The notes below the pieces were generated by a model. It ran no database searches. It was not told the DNA's origin and saw nothing but the letters and a program-made list of their open reading frames with translations. A DNA stretch of 64,000 nucleotides from the NCBI RefSeq assembly GCF_000260135.1, contig NZ_JH651384.1:2545693-2609692 (forward strand), written 5' to 3'. Below, in pieces: positions 37,635 to 45,457 of the stretch. Both the position numbers and the translations under genes were made by a program. The number at the start of each line of letters is the position of its first letter. The stretch's first letter is position 1. This stretch comes from Thiothrix nivea DSM 5205 (GTDB lineage Bacteria; Pseudomonadota; Gammaproteobacteria; Thiotrichales; Thiotrichaceae).

Positions 37635-38363
37635 ATGACTGTTAGCGAAAACACATCCGCCTGGTATCAACCCGAACCTTCCGCCACCCTGCTCGAACGT
37701 CGTCAGACCGACTGGCAACTGGTCGAAATTTTCCAGCACCCCGATTATGGCAACCAGCTGGTAATTGACCATGATTTGCAGATTTCCGAAGCCGATTTTG
37801 CCTATAACACGGCCATGACCGCGCCACTACTGGCTGTACCCGAATGCCAGGAAGTTGCCATCCTTGGTGGTGGTGATGGCGGTGTCATGAATGAATTGCT
37901 GGCCGCCTATGACAGGTTGGAAAAATCACTCGGCCAGGTCACGCTAATCGACATAGACGGTGACGTGATCGACTTGTGCCGCCAGTATCTGCCACGCTGT
38001 TGCGGCACAGCGTTCGAAGACCCGCGTAGCGAAGTGATTGTCGGTGATGCTTTTGGCTGGTTGGAACAGGCGCGCGGGCTGGATGCGGTCATTTACGACC
38101 TGACCATGGATCCGGTGCGGGAAGGCATCAGCCGCAGTGAGTTCATGCAAGACATTTTCGGCAAAATCCACGACAGCCTGCGCCCCGGCGGGGTCGTGAG
38201 CCTGCAAGCCTGCGGTGAATGGCAACCGGACCGCAGGCAATTGCTGGAAGAACTGCGCGGCAATCTGGATGAGCGTTTTGATGCACCACTGGAACAAGTG
38301 GTGATGGTGCCATCCTACGGCGAAATGTGGACATTCCTTGCCGCCCGCAAACCACCTGCCTGA
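37635..38363 (+). CDS. speE: Spermidine synthase (polyamine aminopropyltransferase)
   Basis: A 242-residue SpeE-type protein: DYGNQLVIDHDLQISEADF, the SAM-like binding motif VAILGGGDGGVMNELL, then LIDIDGDVIDLCRQYLP and AVIYDLTMDPV. It transfers aminopropyl groups from decarboxylated SAM to a polyamine. It is shorter than E. coli SpeE (288), and DLTMDP replaces the usual DSTDP, so the amine acceptor may differ. The start is uncertain: AGGAG lies about 20 bases before the chosen ATG, and no better ATG exists. Confidence 0.8.
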   Translation: MTVSENTSAWYQPEPSATLLERRQTDWQLVEIFQHPDYGNQLVIDHDLQISEADFAYNTAMTAPLLAVPECQEVAILGGGDGGVMNELLAAYDRLEKSLGQVTLIDIDGDVIDLCRQYLPRCCGTAFEDPRSEVIVGDAFGWLEQARGLDAVIYDLTMDPVREGISRSEFMQDIFGKIHDSLRPGGVVSLQACGEWQPDRRQLLEELRGNLDERFDAPLEQVVMVPSYGEMWTFLAARKPPA

Positions 38364-38367
38364 CGTA

Positions 38368-39210
38368 TCAACTCCCCTTTTTCAACGCTTCCAGCCACTC
38401 ATCCACCAGTACTTTGGCGCGGCGTTCGTATTCGTCGTAGGCGTTTTGCCAAGCTTCGCCAGTCAGTTCGGGGAAATACAGCGGCTGGCAATCCTGCGCC
38501 ATGTATTCCGTGTCAGCCAGATAATAGCCCTTGTTACGGTAACGCCAGGTAAACTCCGCCCCACCGCATTGTAGCTCATTGTCAGGGAAGGCGCGCTTGA
38601 GGAACAGGCGGGTACGGATTTCCTTGTAACCCTGTTCCTTGTTGTGGTTGGTGATGTACAAGCTCCCATCGCCTTCCGCCAGCACCCGGTACTTGCCATC
38701 AGGCGTTTTCTGCAACACCCATTTGTGGGCGTCATTATCGCCGTGGAGCAAGTTTCCGGATTCATCCTTGCCCAAGCATTGCTCGGCGGAAAACGACACA
38801 ACCCACTCTTTGCTGGCAGGCTTGTCATCCAGCTCGAACGGCGCGCCCAGCACCGGGCATTCCAGCCGCTTTTTGTTGTTGTCAGGCGTGTAGAGGGTGG
38901 GGAATAGTGGGCGGAACGGGTTATCGGTTGCCACCGCAGACAAGGCAGTGTTCAAATCCTTACCCACGGGGCGGAACAGGTTTGAGTATTCCTTGCCCAT
39001 TGTATCCGCCTTGTTTTTGTACAGGATCGCCCAGCCATTGGCAGGCGGCAGGCTGGGAATGGCGGGTGGAAAACGGGTTTCAAAAGCGGCCTTGTACCAG
39101 CTGGCGGGCAGTTTGGCGGCATTCTGGTTATCGGCAGCCAGACTGTTGCCTGCTATAAGGCAGAGTCCGGCGAAAAACAGCAAGGCAAGGAACTTGTTGT
39201 TGCACTCCAT
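38368..39210 (-). CDS. Secreted protein of unknown function
   Basis: A 280-residue precursor with a good signal peptide (NKFLALLFFAGLCLIAGN, cleavage near SLAAD). The mature part is soluble with no clear repeat. It contains FPPAIPSLPPANGWAILYKN and a closing segment of charged helices (YDEYERRAKVLVDEWLEAL). I do not recognise a family. It starts 34 bases after the stop of the large unknown gene upstream on the same strand, so the two likely form an operon. A start eight codons earlier is possible. It converges on speE with 4 bases between the stops. Confidence 0.65.
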   Translation of the reverse strand: MECNNKFLALLFFAGLCLIAGNSLAADNQNAAKLPASWYKAAFETRFPPAIPSLPPANGWAILYKNKADTMGKEYSNLFRPVGKDLNTALSAVATDNPFRPLFPTLYTPDNNKKRLECPVLGAPFELDDKPASKEWVVSFSAEQCLGKDESGNLLHGDNDAHKWVLQKTPDGKYRVLAEGDGSLYITNHNKEQGYKEIRTRLFLKRAFPDNELQCGGAEFTWRYRNKGYYLADTEYMAQDCQPLYFPELTGEAWQNAYDEYERRAKVLVDEWLEALKKGS

Positions 39211-39244
39211 CGTTTGGCCGACCCTCCATGTCATCCGGTTATTG

Positions 39245-41095
39245 CTAGCTGGTCACTTGCTGGGCGAAACCTGCGCGCGCCAGTTCTGCTATTGCCTCCC
39301 GCCACTGCGGGGTAGTCTGCGGTTTTCGACGTTGCAACAGGGACTGTAGTTCAAGCATATCCACATTGCTGTAAAAAATACCACCACGAGCCGCCGTTTC
39401 AGGGGTGATCTGCCGCCGGAAATCGCGCGCGGCAGGCACGCCCAGAATGTCTTCGTATTGATAGTAGCTGACATCTGCCGGGTTCAGCGCAGGTTTGTTC
39501 CTGAAACCCAGCACGTAAATGTTGGTACCGCCCCCCAGCCGCAAAGGATATAAGGCTATCTTGTTGCTTGCCAACGGATTGTTGTTGATGTCACTGTTAC
39601 CCATGATGGAGCCGCTCAACATGCCGCTGATGGAAATGGTGTGCTCGCCGCCGATTTGCAGGCTGTTGCTGCGGATATGCAGGTTGCGGAACGCGCCATC
39701 GGTGGCGAAGATGCCTTGCAATGCCCCATCCGAAAACACCACGTTGCCGGAAATGCTGACATTACGCATTTGCGCACCACCAAAACGGTCAACCCCGTTC
39801 ATCGGTTCAGGGATCAACTGAAAAGCGTCGCGGTGGGCGATTTGCAGGAACGGGAATACCCGGAAGGTGCGCCCGTGCTGTTTCTGGTATTCGTTGATGC
39901 GGCTGACCAGTTTGTCGAAATCTTGCGCAAAAGCCGAGAACACGGTGTCGTCGATCACCACCGTATTGGCGATGCTCAGATCACCTTTGCTGTAAATCTG
40001 CATGAAGTCACGGACGAAGAAATTCTGCCCGCTACGCATCCCCGTCAGGTTGAGGCGCGGAAAACGCCGCCGCTCCAGGTTGCCGGCGGCTGGCAGGCTG
40101 TTGAACAGCGTTTCGGCCTGTTGCTGGTTGCGGATCCAGTGCAGGGGTTGGCCGCTGTTCTGGCGTACTGCGTCATAGGCGCGCGCGTTGGGGTCATTGC
40201 GCATGTTGGCGGTGCTGTACTGGTTCGCCAGCAATTCCGTCAGGATCGCGTTGTGGGCGAAATCCTGGCTACCGTTGGTGTTGAACGTGTTGGCAGTGGT
40301 GGTGACGAAATCCCCGCTGCTGACGCTGTTGCCAGTATTGCCCCCCGTGCTGCCAGCACTGCCGCTGCTACCGGTATTGCCAATGTTGCCAGCGTTGCCG
40401 CCAGCACTGCTGTTGCTACCGGTATTGCCTGCACTGCTACTGCTTCCACCGCCACTGGTGCTGCCGGTGTTACTGGTAACCCATCTGTTGAGCCGTGCCT
40501 GTTCCATTTCGAGATTTTGCAGTTCCTGTGCCCACTCGGTGATTTTTTGGGCATTATTGAAACGGCGGTATTCGGCCAGCATTTTTTCCGCGTACTGGAT
40601 TTTGTAGGGTAGCTCGGTGAGGCGCTTTTTGATTTCTTCCGGCGTCATGGAGACGACAGGATCCACAGGGTTGTTACTGCCACCGGTGCTACCAGCCTGT
40701 TTGCGTTGCAGTTCCGCCAATTCCGCACGCAGGTTTTGCAGGATGGCCTGATAGCGGGTGTCACCCCGGGCCAGTTGCTGTTCGGCAAACTTGATGTCGA
40801 ACGGCAGTTTGGCCAAGCGCTTTTCTTCCTCCGCCGTCAGGCCCACCGGGGCGCTGGCGTTGCCGCTGCCTAGATTCGGCGGGGTGCTGGTTGGATTGTT
40901 CAGCCAGTCAGTCAGCTTTTTCACTTCGAGGTTATAACCGTCACGGCGCTGCCGCCATTGGTTGGCCGCGTCCGGGTTATGGGCAGTCAGGGCGCTGCGC
41001 ATCTGCGCATCTGCCTCCTGCGCCAGTCGGTTGAGTTCCAGAATCCTGGCTTTGACGGCAGCGCGGCTGTCAGCGCTGATGGAAATTGTTGGCAT
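39245..41095 (-). CDS. Large unknown protein with two coiled-coil modules and a Gly/Ser/Asn linker
   Basis: A 616-residue protein without a signal peptide. The N-terminal 200 residues are charged helices. Two related modules stand out: one beginning LTAEEEKRLAKLPFDIKFAE, the other MTPEEIKKRLTELPYKIQYA. A low-complexity linker of about 60 residues built from Gly, Ser, Asn and Thr follows (GNTGSNSSAGGNAGNIGN), encoded by imperfect repeats. The C-terminal part (about 280-616) reads as strand-rich with repeated ISGN-like turns (NVSISGNVVFSDG, HTISISGMLSGSIMGN), possibly a beta-helix. GGGGAG lies 7 bases before the ATG. No known family was recognised. The secreted protein gene follows directly. 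Confidence 0.65.
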   Translation of the reverse strand: MPTISISADSRAAVKARILELNRLAQEADAQMRSALTAHNPDAANQWRQRRDGYNLEVKKLTDWLNNPTSTPPNLGSGNASAPVGLTAEEEKRLAKLPFDIKFAEQQLARGDTRYQAILQNLRAELAELQRKQAGSTGGSNNPVDPVVSMTPEEIKKRLTELPYKIQYAEKMLAEYRRFNNAQKITEWAQELQNLEMEQARLNRWVTSNTGSTSGGGSSSSAGNTGSNSSAGGNAGNIGNTGSSGSAGSTGGNTGNSVSSGDFVTTTANTFNTNGSQDFAHNAILTELLANQYSTANMRNDPNARAYDAVRQNSGQPLHWIRNQQQAETLFNSLPAAGNLERRRFPRLNLTGMRSGQNFFVRDFMQIYSKGDLSIANTVVIDDTVFSAFAQDFDKLVSRINEYQKQHGRTFRVFPFLQIAHRDAFQLIPEPMNGVDRFGGAQMRNVSISGNVVFSDGALQGIFATDGAFRNLHIRSNSLQIGGEHTISISGMLSGSIMGNSDINNNPLASNKIALYPLRLGGGTNIYVLGFRNKPALNPADVSYYQYEDILGVPAARDFRRQITPETAARGGIFYSNVDMLELQSLLQRRKPQTTPQWREAIAELARAGFAQQVTS

Positions 41096-41266
41096 GACGA
41101 AGCTCCCCACAAGTTGTTTTGCCCATTATTGCTGTCAGAGTAGACCAGCGTAGTTCTCTAAAGTTAGATGCTGGCAAGCGTTTTTGCCAATTATTTAATA
41201 CGATTTTGACCACTGGGCGGAAAAATAAAACGGCCTGTCTTGATATTCTTGCCGTCTATCCTGTCA

Positions 41267-41935
41267 TCAGGCGTGCGGTAGCCCGTGGCCAAGCAGGGAG
41301 CTTTCCCCGTCCGGGTAAACGCGCACGCGGGTGAACTGGGCGTAGGCGATTTCAAATCGCAGGCTTTTCTGGTAAAGGATGTCAAGCACCTGTGCCAGCA
41401 CTGCGCGGATGACACCTGCATGGGTCAGCACCAACACGTGTTGCCCGGCGTATTGCGCTTGCAGGTCTGTCCAGGCGACGTGGATGCGGGCGATAAAATC
41501 TTCCATCGCTTCGCCGTTGGGGGCAATGAAACGGCGTGGTTGCCGCCACAGGTATTGCATCAGTTCGGCGTCCTGTTCCCAGATTTCTGCCTGGGTTTTG
41601 CCAATCCAGTTGCCAAAATTCATTTCCCCAAAGCGTTCGTCGACAACAAACGGACAACCTTGGCGTTGCGCCAACAGACGGGCAAAGTCGTGGCAGCGGC
41701 GGCTGGGGGAGGTGATGACGGCATCCCAGTGACCTGACTGGGTTGCTCGGGTCAGTTGTTTCCAGCCGCTGTTACCCAGCGGTTCGTTGTCGGGGGCGCA
41801 AAACAGGTTGGGGGTGGCAACCTGGCCATGGCGCAGCAGGTCGATGGTGGTGGGGGAGGTGATGGTGGGGGCTTCCTGTACAGGGATGATGTCCGCTGCT
41901 TGGGTTTGTTCCGGTTTGTCGTCTTGTTGGTTCAT
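41267..41935 (-). CDS. Histidine phosphatase family protein (phosphoglycerate mutase-like, possibly CobC-type)
   Basis: A 222-residue protein with the phosphatase signature IDLLRHGQVATPNLFCAP near residue 32, SPSRRCHDFA, the EMNFGNWIGKTQ block and the second His in LVLTHAGVIRAVL. This layout fits alpha-ribazole phosphatase (CobC) and small-molecule histidine phosphatases. The first 28 residues are a polar extension, so the true start may be later. With cobO 4 kb away a cobalamin role is possible but unproven. The 171 bases between it and the next gene upstream show no feature. Confidence 0.75.
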   Translation of the reverse strand: MNQQDDKPEQTQAADIIPVQEAPTITSPTTIDLLRHGQVATPNLFCAPDNEPLGNSGWKQLTRATQSGHWDAVITSPSRRCHDFARLLAQRQGCPFVVDERFGEMNFGNWIGKTQAEIWEQDAELMQYLWRQPRRFIAPNGEAMEDFIARIHVAWTDLQAQYAGQHVLVLTHAGVIRAVLAQVLDILYQKSLRFEIAYAQFTRVRVYPDGESSLLGHGLPHA

Positions 41936-42035
41936 GTTTGCTTACGGGTTGTTGACGATGGCTGCGGCTATTTCGATTCTAGCATGGCAATTTGCCCTGG
42001 TTCGGGAGAAGTATGGGACAACAACGGGCAATCTG

Positions 42036-42305
42036 CTAGCCGACAACACTTATACGCGGTAAATCGCTGTTCCGTCTTGCACCTGATTCAGCAATTAGTG
42101 AATCCCAAAAGGACAATCCATGGGCTTCCTGAATTTCGGACGCGGAATGAATTAATGCTGGCTCAACCCGTATGACTTCCCATACTTCATGGCGTTTTAT
42201 TTTCGCTCTGGCGGCGGCATAGCTCATGGGTTTGCGTAATTTACGGGTGGCGTTATTGTAGAATTCCTGCCTTATACCTGTTAGGGTGTAAAAAGTCATC
42301 TCCAT
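42036..42305 (-). pseudogene. PIN-domain toxin remnant
   Basis: The readable frame carries the middle of a PIN-domain protein: QEFYNNATRKLRKPMSYAAA, then IHSASEIQEAHGLSFWDSLI. The N-terminal strand with the first catalytic Asp (usually DTN) is missing, and the C-terminal part after FWDSLI does not continue as a PIN fold. No partner antitoxin is present. This is a decayed toxin gene. Confidence 0.65.
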
Positions 42306-42378
42306 TTTTTGATAAAAAGCCTAAAGGAATCATCAGCTTGGTGTTTGCAAAACACGGTTGCTGAACAAAATATTGATT

Positions 42379-42810
42379 ATGTGTACCGGTAAAAGCCGCT
42401 GGCTCGGGATTTTTTTCCTGTGGTTCATAGGGCTTCAAAACGTACAGGCAGCACCAGAGCTGTCGACAGCAGGCCACTCCCCGACTGCTGGTTACTTCGA
42501 GCTTTCGTGGGGTGAAAAACTCCCCCAGGGGGGCATCCTTCAGCAGAGCCTTAGCCCTGCCTTCGCCGGTGCGCGTGAATGGCAGGTGGCGGGCAGCGAA
42601 TCCTTTTCCATGAGCGGCCTCAGTAACGGTGAGTATTTCTACCGTTTGCAGAGCGCTGCTGACCAAAGCTGGAGCAATACCGTCAGCGTCAAGGTGCAGC
42701 ATCACAGTCTGGTTAAGGCGTGGCTGTTCTTCGGCGTGGGCGCGGCCTTGTTCCTGTATCTGGTCTTCTACATCTTTTCATCCAGACATAAACCAGCCGT
42801 TCCGGGCTGA
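42379..42810 (+). CDS. Small exported membrane protein upstream of a symporter, unknown function
   Basis: About 143 residues: a signal-like segment (LGIFFLWFIGLQNVQA), a compact extracytoplasmic domain of about 80 residues with strand-like segments ending NGEYFYRLQSAADQSWSN (reminiscent of an Fn3 fold) and a C-terminal membrane helix (AWLFFGVGAALFLYLVFYIF). The symporter gene starts 17 bases later, so they are likely cotranscribed. The exact start is unsure; a TTG seven codons upstream is also open. No family recognised. Confidence 0.6.
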   Translation: MCTGKSRWLGIFFLWFIGLQNVQAAPELSTAGHSPTAGYFELSWGEKLPQGGILQQSLSPAFAGAREWQVAGSESFSMSGLSNGEYFYRLQSAADQSWSNTVSVKVQHHSLVKAWLFFGVGAALFLYLVFYIFSSRHKPAVPG

Positions 42811-42827
42811 GCATCAGGATTATCCCC

Positions 42828-44246
42828 ATGTTTGAAAGTTACCTATCACCGGGAACGGCCCTCATGATTTTGTTGGTGTTTGGCGCGTTCTGGGTGGCGT
42901 TTGGTGCGTGGCTGGGGCGCGGCAACCGTTCGCTGGATGATTTCATGCTGGCCGGGCGCAACGTCGGTTTCGCACTGGCGGCGGCCACCGCGATGGCGAC
43001 TTGGGTAACGAGCAATACCACCATGGTCGCGCCGCAGCTTACCTATCAACTGGGCGTGTGGGGCATGGTCGGCTATGCGCTGGGCGCGGTCGGGCTGATC
43101 CTGTTTGCGCCGCTGGCGGGGCGAATCAAAACGCTGTTGCCAGCCGGTTTCACCAGTGGTGATTTTATCCGCAAGCGTTACGGCAAGCTGGCGTGGCGCG
43201 TGTTCCTGATCATTTCGCTGTTCTACAGCATCGGCTGGCTGATCAGTCTGGGCATGGCGGGCGGATTGCTGGTGAATGCGCTCAGCGGGCTGGATTATCA
43301 CATCGGCATGAGCGTAATCCTGGCCATTTGCGTGGGTTACACCCTGCTGGGCGGCCTGCGGGCGGTCATCGCCACCGATTTCGTGCAAACCCTGATCATC
43401 CTGTTCGGTATCGTCTGGCTGGCGTGGCTGGTGATGGACAACATGAGTTTCGAGCAACTGCACACGGCGGTGCAGGAGGAGCGCCCCGAGCTGCTCAACC
43501 TGCTGTTCCCGGCGGCGATCATGTTCCTGTTCAACAACCTGTTTTTCGGCGTGGGGGAAATCTTCCACTCCAACGTGTGGTGGTCGCGTGCGTTTGCGTT
43601 CGGCGAAGGCGTCGGGGTGAAAGCCTATCTGCTGGCCGGTCTGCTGTGGCTGCCGATTCCCATCGTGGCCGGTTTCGTGGCGTTGGCGGCTCCGGCGCTG
43701 GGCATCGTGGTGCCAAGCGCGGATATGGTCGGGCCGCTGGTGGCCGGAAAGCTGCTGGGCACGGCGGGCGCGGTCATCGTGTTCGTGGTGGTGTTCGCTG
43801 CGCTGGCTTCCAGCCTCGACTCGGTGCTGGCGGCGACTGCCGATCTGGTGACGCAGGATATTTACCGTGGCCACCTCAAGCCGGACGCTTCCAACGAGCA
43901 TCTGTTCAAGGCCGGTAAAATCATCATGCTTTTGTTGGGATTTGTGACCTGGCTGCTGTGCCTGCCTAAACTGACCACCTTGGGATCGCTGTTACATTTT
44001 ACCGGCGCGTTTGTCGCCAGCGCCATCTGGCCGGTGCTGTTCGGTCTGTATGACCCACGCGCCAGCGGCGCAACGGCGGCAGCAGCCATGTTTTTCGGCA
44101 CGCTAGCCGGTTTGCTCGGCTATTTCCTGATCGGCTTCTACGTGGCTGCGCTGGTGGCGGCAGCCGTTTCACTCATCATCATGCTGGTGGGGATGCAGCT
44201 CAAACCGGGCGCATTCGACTTCCGGCAACTCAGGCAATCATCATGA
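42828..44246 (+). CDS. Sodium:solute symporter family transporter
   Basis: A 472-residue membrane protein of the SSS family with about 13 helices. The early LGRGNRSLDDFMLAGRNVGF and TWVTSNTTMVAPQ are typical, as is GYTLLGGLRAVIATDFVQTL around residue 185, the family's most conserved block. It imports a solute with Na+. The substrate is unknown; the genes next to it (carbamoyltransferase, AsnB amidotransferase) hint at an amino acid or amide. Its stop overlaps the start of a 40-residue peptide gene by 4 bases (ATGA). Confidence 0.88.
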   Translation: MFESYLSPGTALMILLVFGAFWVAFGAWLGRGNRSLDDFMLAGRNVGFALAAATAMATWVTSNTTMVAPQLTYQLGVWGMVGYALGAVGLILFAPLAGRIKTLLPAGFTSGDFIRKRYGKLAWRVFLIISLFYSIGWLISLGMAGGLLVNALSGLDYHIGMSVILAICVGYTLLGGLRAVIATDFVQTLIILFGIVWLAWLVMDNMSFEQLHTAVQEERPELLNLLFPAAIMFLFNNLFFGVGEIFHSNVWWSRAFAFGEGVGVKAYLLAGLLWLPIPIVAGFVALAAPALGIVVPSADMVGPLVAGKLLGTAGAVIVFVVVFAALASSLDSVLAATADLVTQDIYRGHLKPDASNEHLFKAGKIIMLLLGFVTWLLCLPKLTTLGSLLHFTGAFVASAIWPVLFGLYDPRASGATAAAAMFFGTLAGLLGYFLIGFYVAALVAAAVSLIIMLVGMQLKPGAFDFRQLRQSS

Positions 44247-44365
44247 TCATTTCTGTTTCAGCCCTGGCAATCCTGGTGAAGGTGGCGTTTGCCGTGACCG
44301 TGGCCGCGCCCTTCATCCTGCTGTTTTTATTGATGAAAGATAACAAGAGGAAAACCTTATGGTAA
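44243..44365 (+). CDS. 40-residue membrane peptide coupled to the symporter
   Basis: A tiny gene encoding MIISVSALAILVKVAFAV, then a hydrophobic run and a basic end (MKDNKRKTLW). It forms a single transmembrane helix. It overlaps the symporter stop by 4 bases and the next gene's start by 7, so all three are translationally linked. The tight packing on both sides argues it is real. It may be a small subunit of the symporter, as seen for some other transporters. Confidence 0.7.
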   Translation: MIISVSALAILVKVAFAVTVAAPFILLFLLMKDNKRKTLW

Positions 44366-45444
44366 GCAGTCCATCCGTCTCGGCGGAAACTGTCCGTTTC
44401 GAGCGCAAGCGCCCGGATGTGTACGGCGACGCCCACCCCAAAGCGTTGCTGAAAGCGATCCACGAAGACGGCGAATTCCTCAAGCCGCTGGAAAACCAGC
44501 ATGTGGCGTCCATCGACCAGTTCACGCCCGACATGCTGCTGCAACTGTTCCGGCTGGCAGCCAAATACGAAAGCAACCCGGAACGGTTTTCAACCGCCTT
44601 GCAGGGCAAAATCCTGATCAGCGCCTTCTACGAGCCGAGCACGCGCACGCGCCTGTCGTTTGAAAGCGCCTGGCACCGGCTGGGCGGTGACATCATGTCG
44701 ATCACCGACCGCTCCAGCACCGGCATCGCCAAGGGCGAGTCGCTGGAAGATGTAGCGGAAATGTTCAACAACTACGGCGACTGCGTGGTGCTGCGTGATT
44801 CCAACGATGCGTCGGTACACCGGATGATGAATACCCTGCGCATTCCCATCATCAACGCGGGCAACGGCATCGACGAACACCCCACCCAGGCGATGGCCGA
44901 CCTTTACACCATCTTCAAGTGGCGGCCCGAGCTGATCGAGAAAGATTTACCGGCGGAACAGCGTATCCGCATCGGCATCATCGGCGTGCCCAGCAAGATG
45001 CGCACCGTGCGCAGCCTGCTGAAAATCATTGCCCATTTCCCGGAGATGGTCAGCGAAATCAGCATCATCCACGATAAGCGCGAACGCGAAATTTTCGCCG
45101 CAGGCCAGCGTGAGGCGCTGGAGGCCAAAGGTTTGACCATCAACACCTACACCGATATGCAGGACGTGTTGCCGGAACTGGATGTGGTCTACATCAACGC
45201 CATCGCCTGGATCGGCGACGACTACGAAACCTTCGGCAACAGTTTCAAGCTCAGCAAGGCTTCGCCCTTCAAACCGGACGCGATCGTGCTGCACCCGCTG
45301 GCGCGTGGCGACGAGCTTGCCACCGACCTCGATGGAACCCCGCACAACTGGTACTTCTCGCAGGCACGCGGCGCGGTGTTCCTGCGCAAGGCGCTGCTGA
45401 CCTGCATGGTGCAGCGGGCAGAACGGGTTATGGATGTTATTTGA
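44359..45444 (+). CDS. Aspartate/ornithine carbamoyltransferase family protein with atypical acceptor site
   Basis: A 361-residue protein. The carbamoyl-phosphate site is intact: PSTRTR (93-98), Lys125 in AKGES, Arg146, and His174/Gln177 in EHPTQ; Arg215 aligns with E. coli PyrB Arg167. The aspartate loop is not: E. coli T228-R-V-Q231 aligns with Asn280-Ala-Ile-Ala283, removing Arg229 and Gln231, and the HPLPR motif reads HPLAR (312-316). A 45-residue N-terminal extension is also unusual. I therefore call it a family member whose acceptor may not be aspartate. It sits between a symporter/peptide pair and an AsnB gene. It could still be the cell's PyrB. Confidence 0.75.
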   Translation: MVSSPSVSAETVRFERKRPDVYGDAHPKALLKAIHEDGEFLKPLENQHVASIDQFTPDMLLQLFRLAAKYESNPERFSTALQGKILISAFYEPSTRTRLSFESAWHRLGGDIMSITDRSSTGIAKGESLEDVAEMFNNYGDCVVLRDSNDASVHRMMNTLRIPIINAGNGIDEHPTQAMADLYTIFKWRPELIEKDLPAEQRIRIGIIGVPSKMRTVRSLLKIIAHFPEMVSEISIIHDKREREIFAAGQREALEAKGLTINTYTDMQDVLPELDVVYINAIAWIGDDYETFGNSFKLSKASPFKPDAIVLHPLARGDELATDLDGTPHNWYFSQARGAVFLRKALLTCMVQRAERVMDVI

Positions 45445-45457
45445 GGGGGAATGAGTT

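Noticed and set aside
40188-40607. 139-codon Leu/Pro-rich plus-strand frame over the Gly/Ser linker
   Set aside because: It is the complement of the low-complexity linker codons; no start signal.
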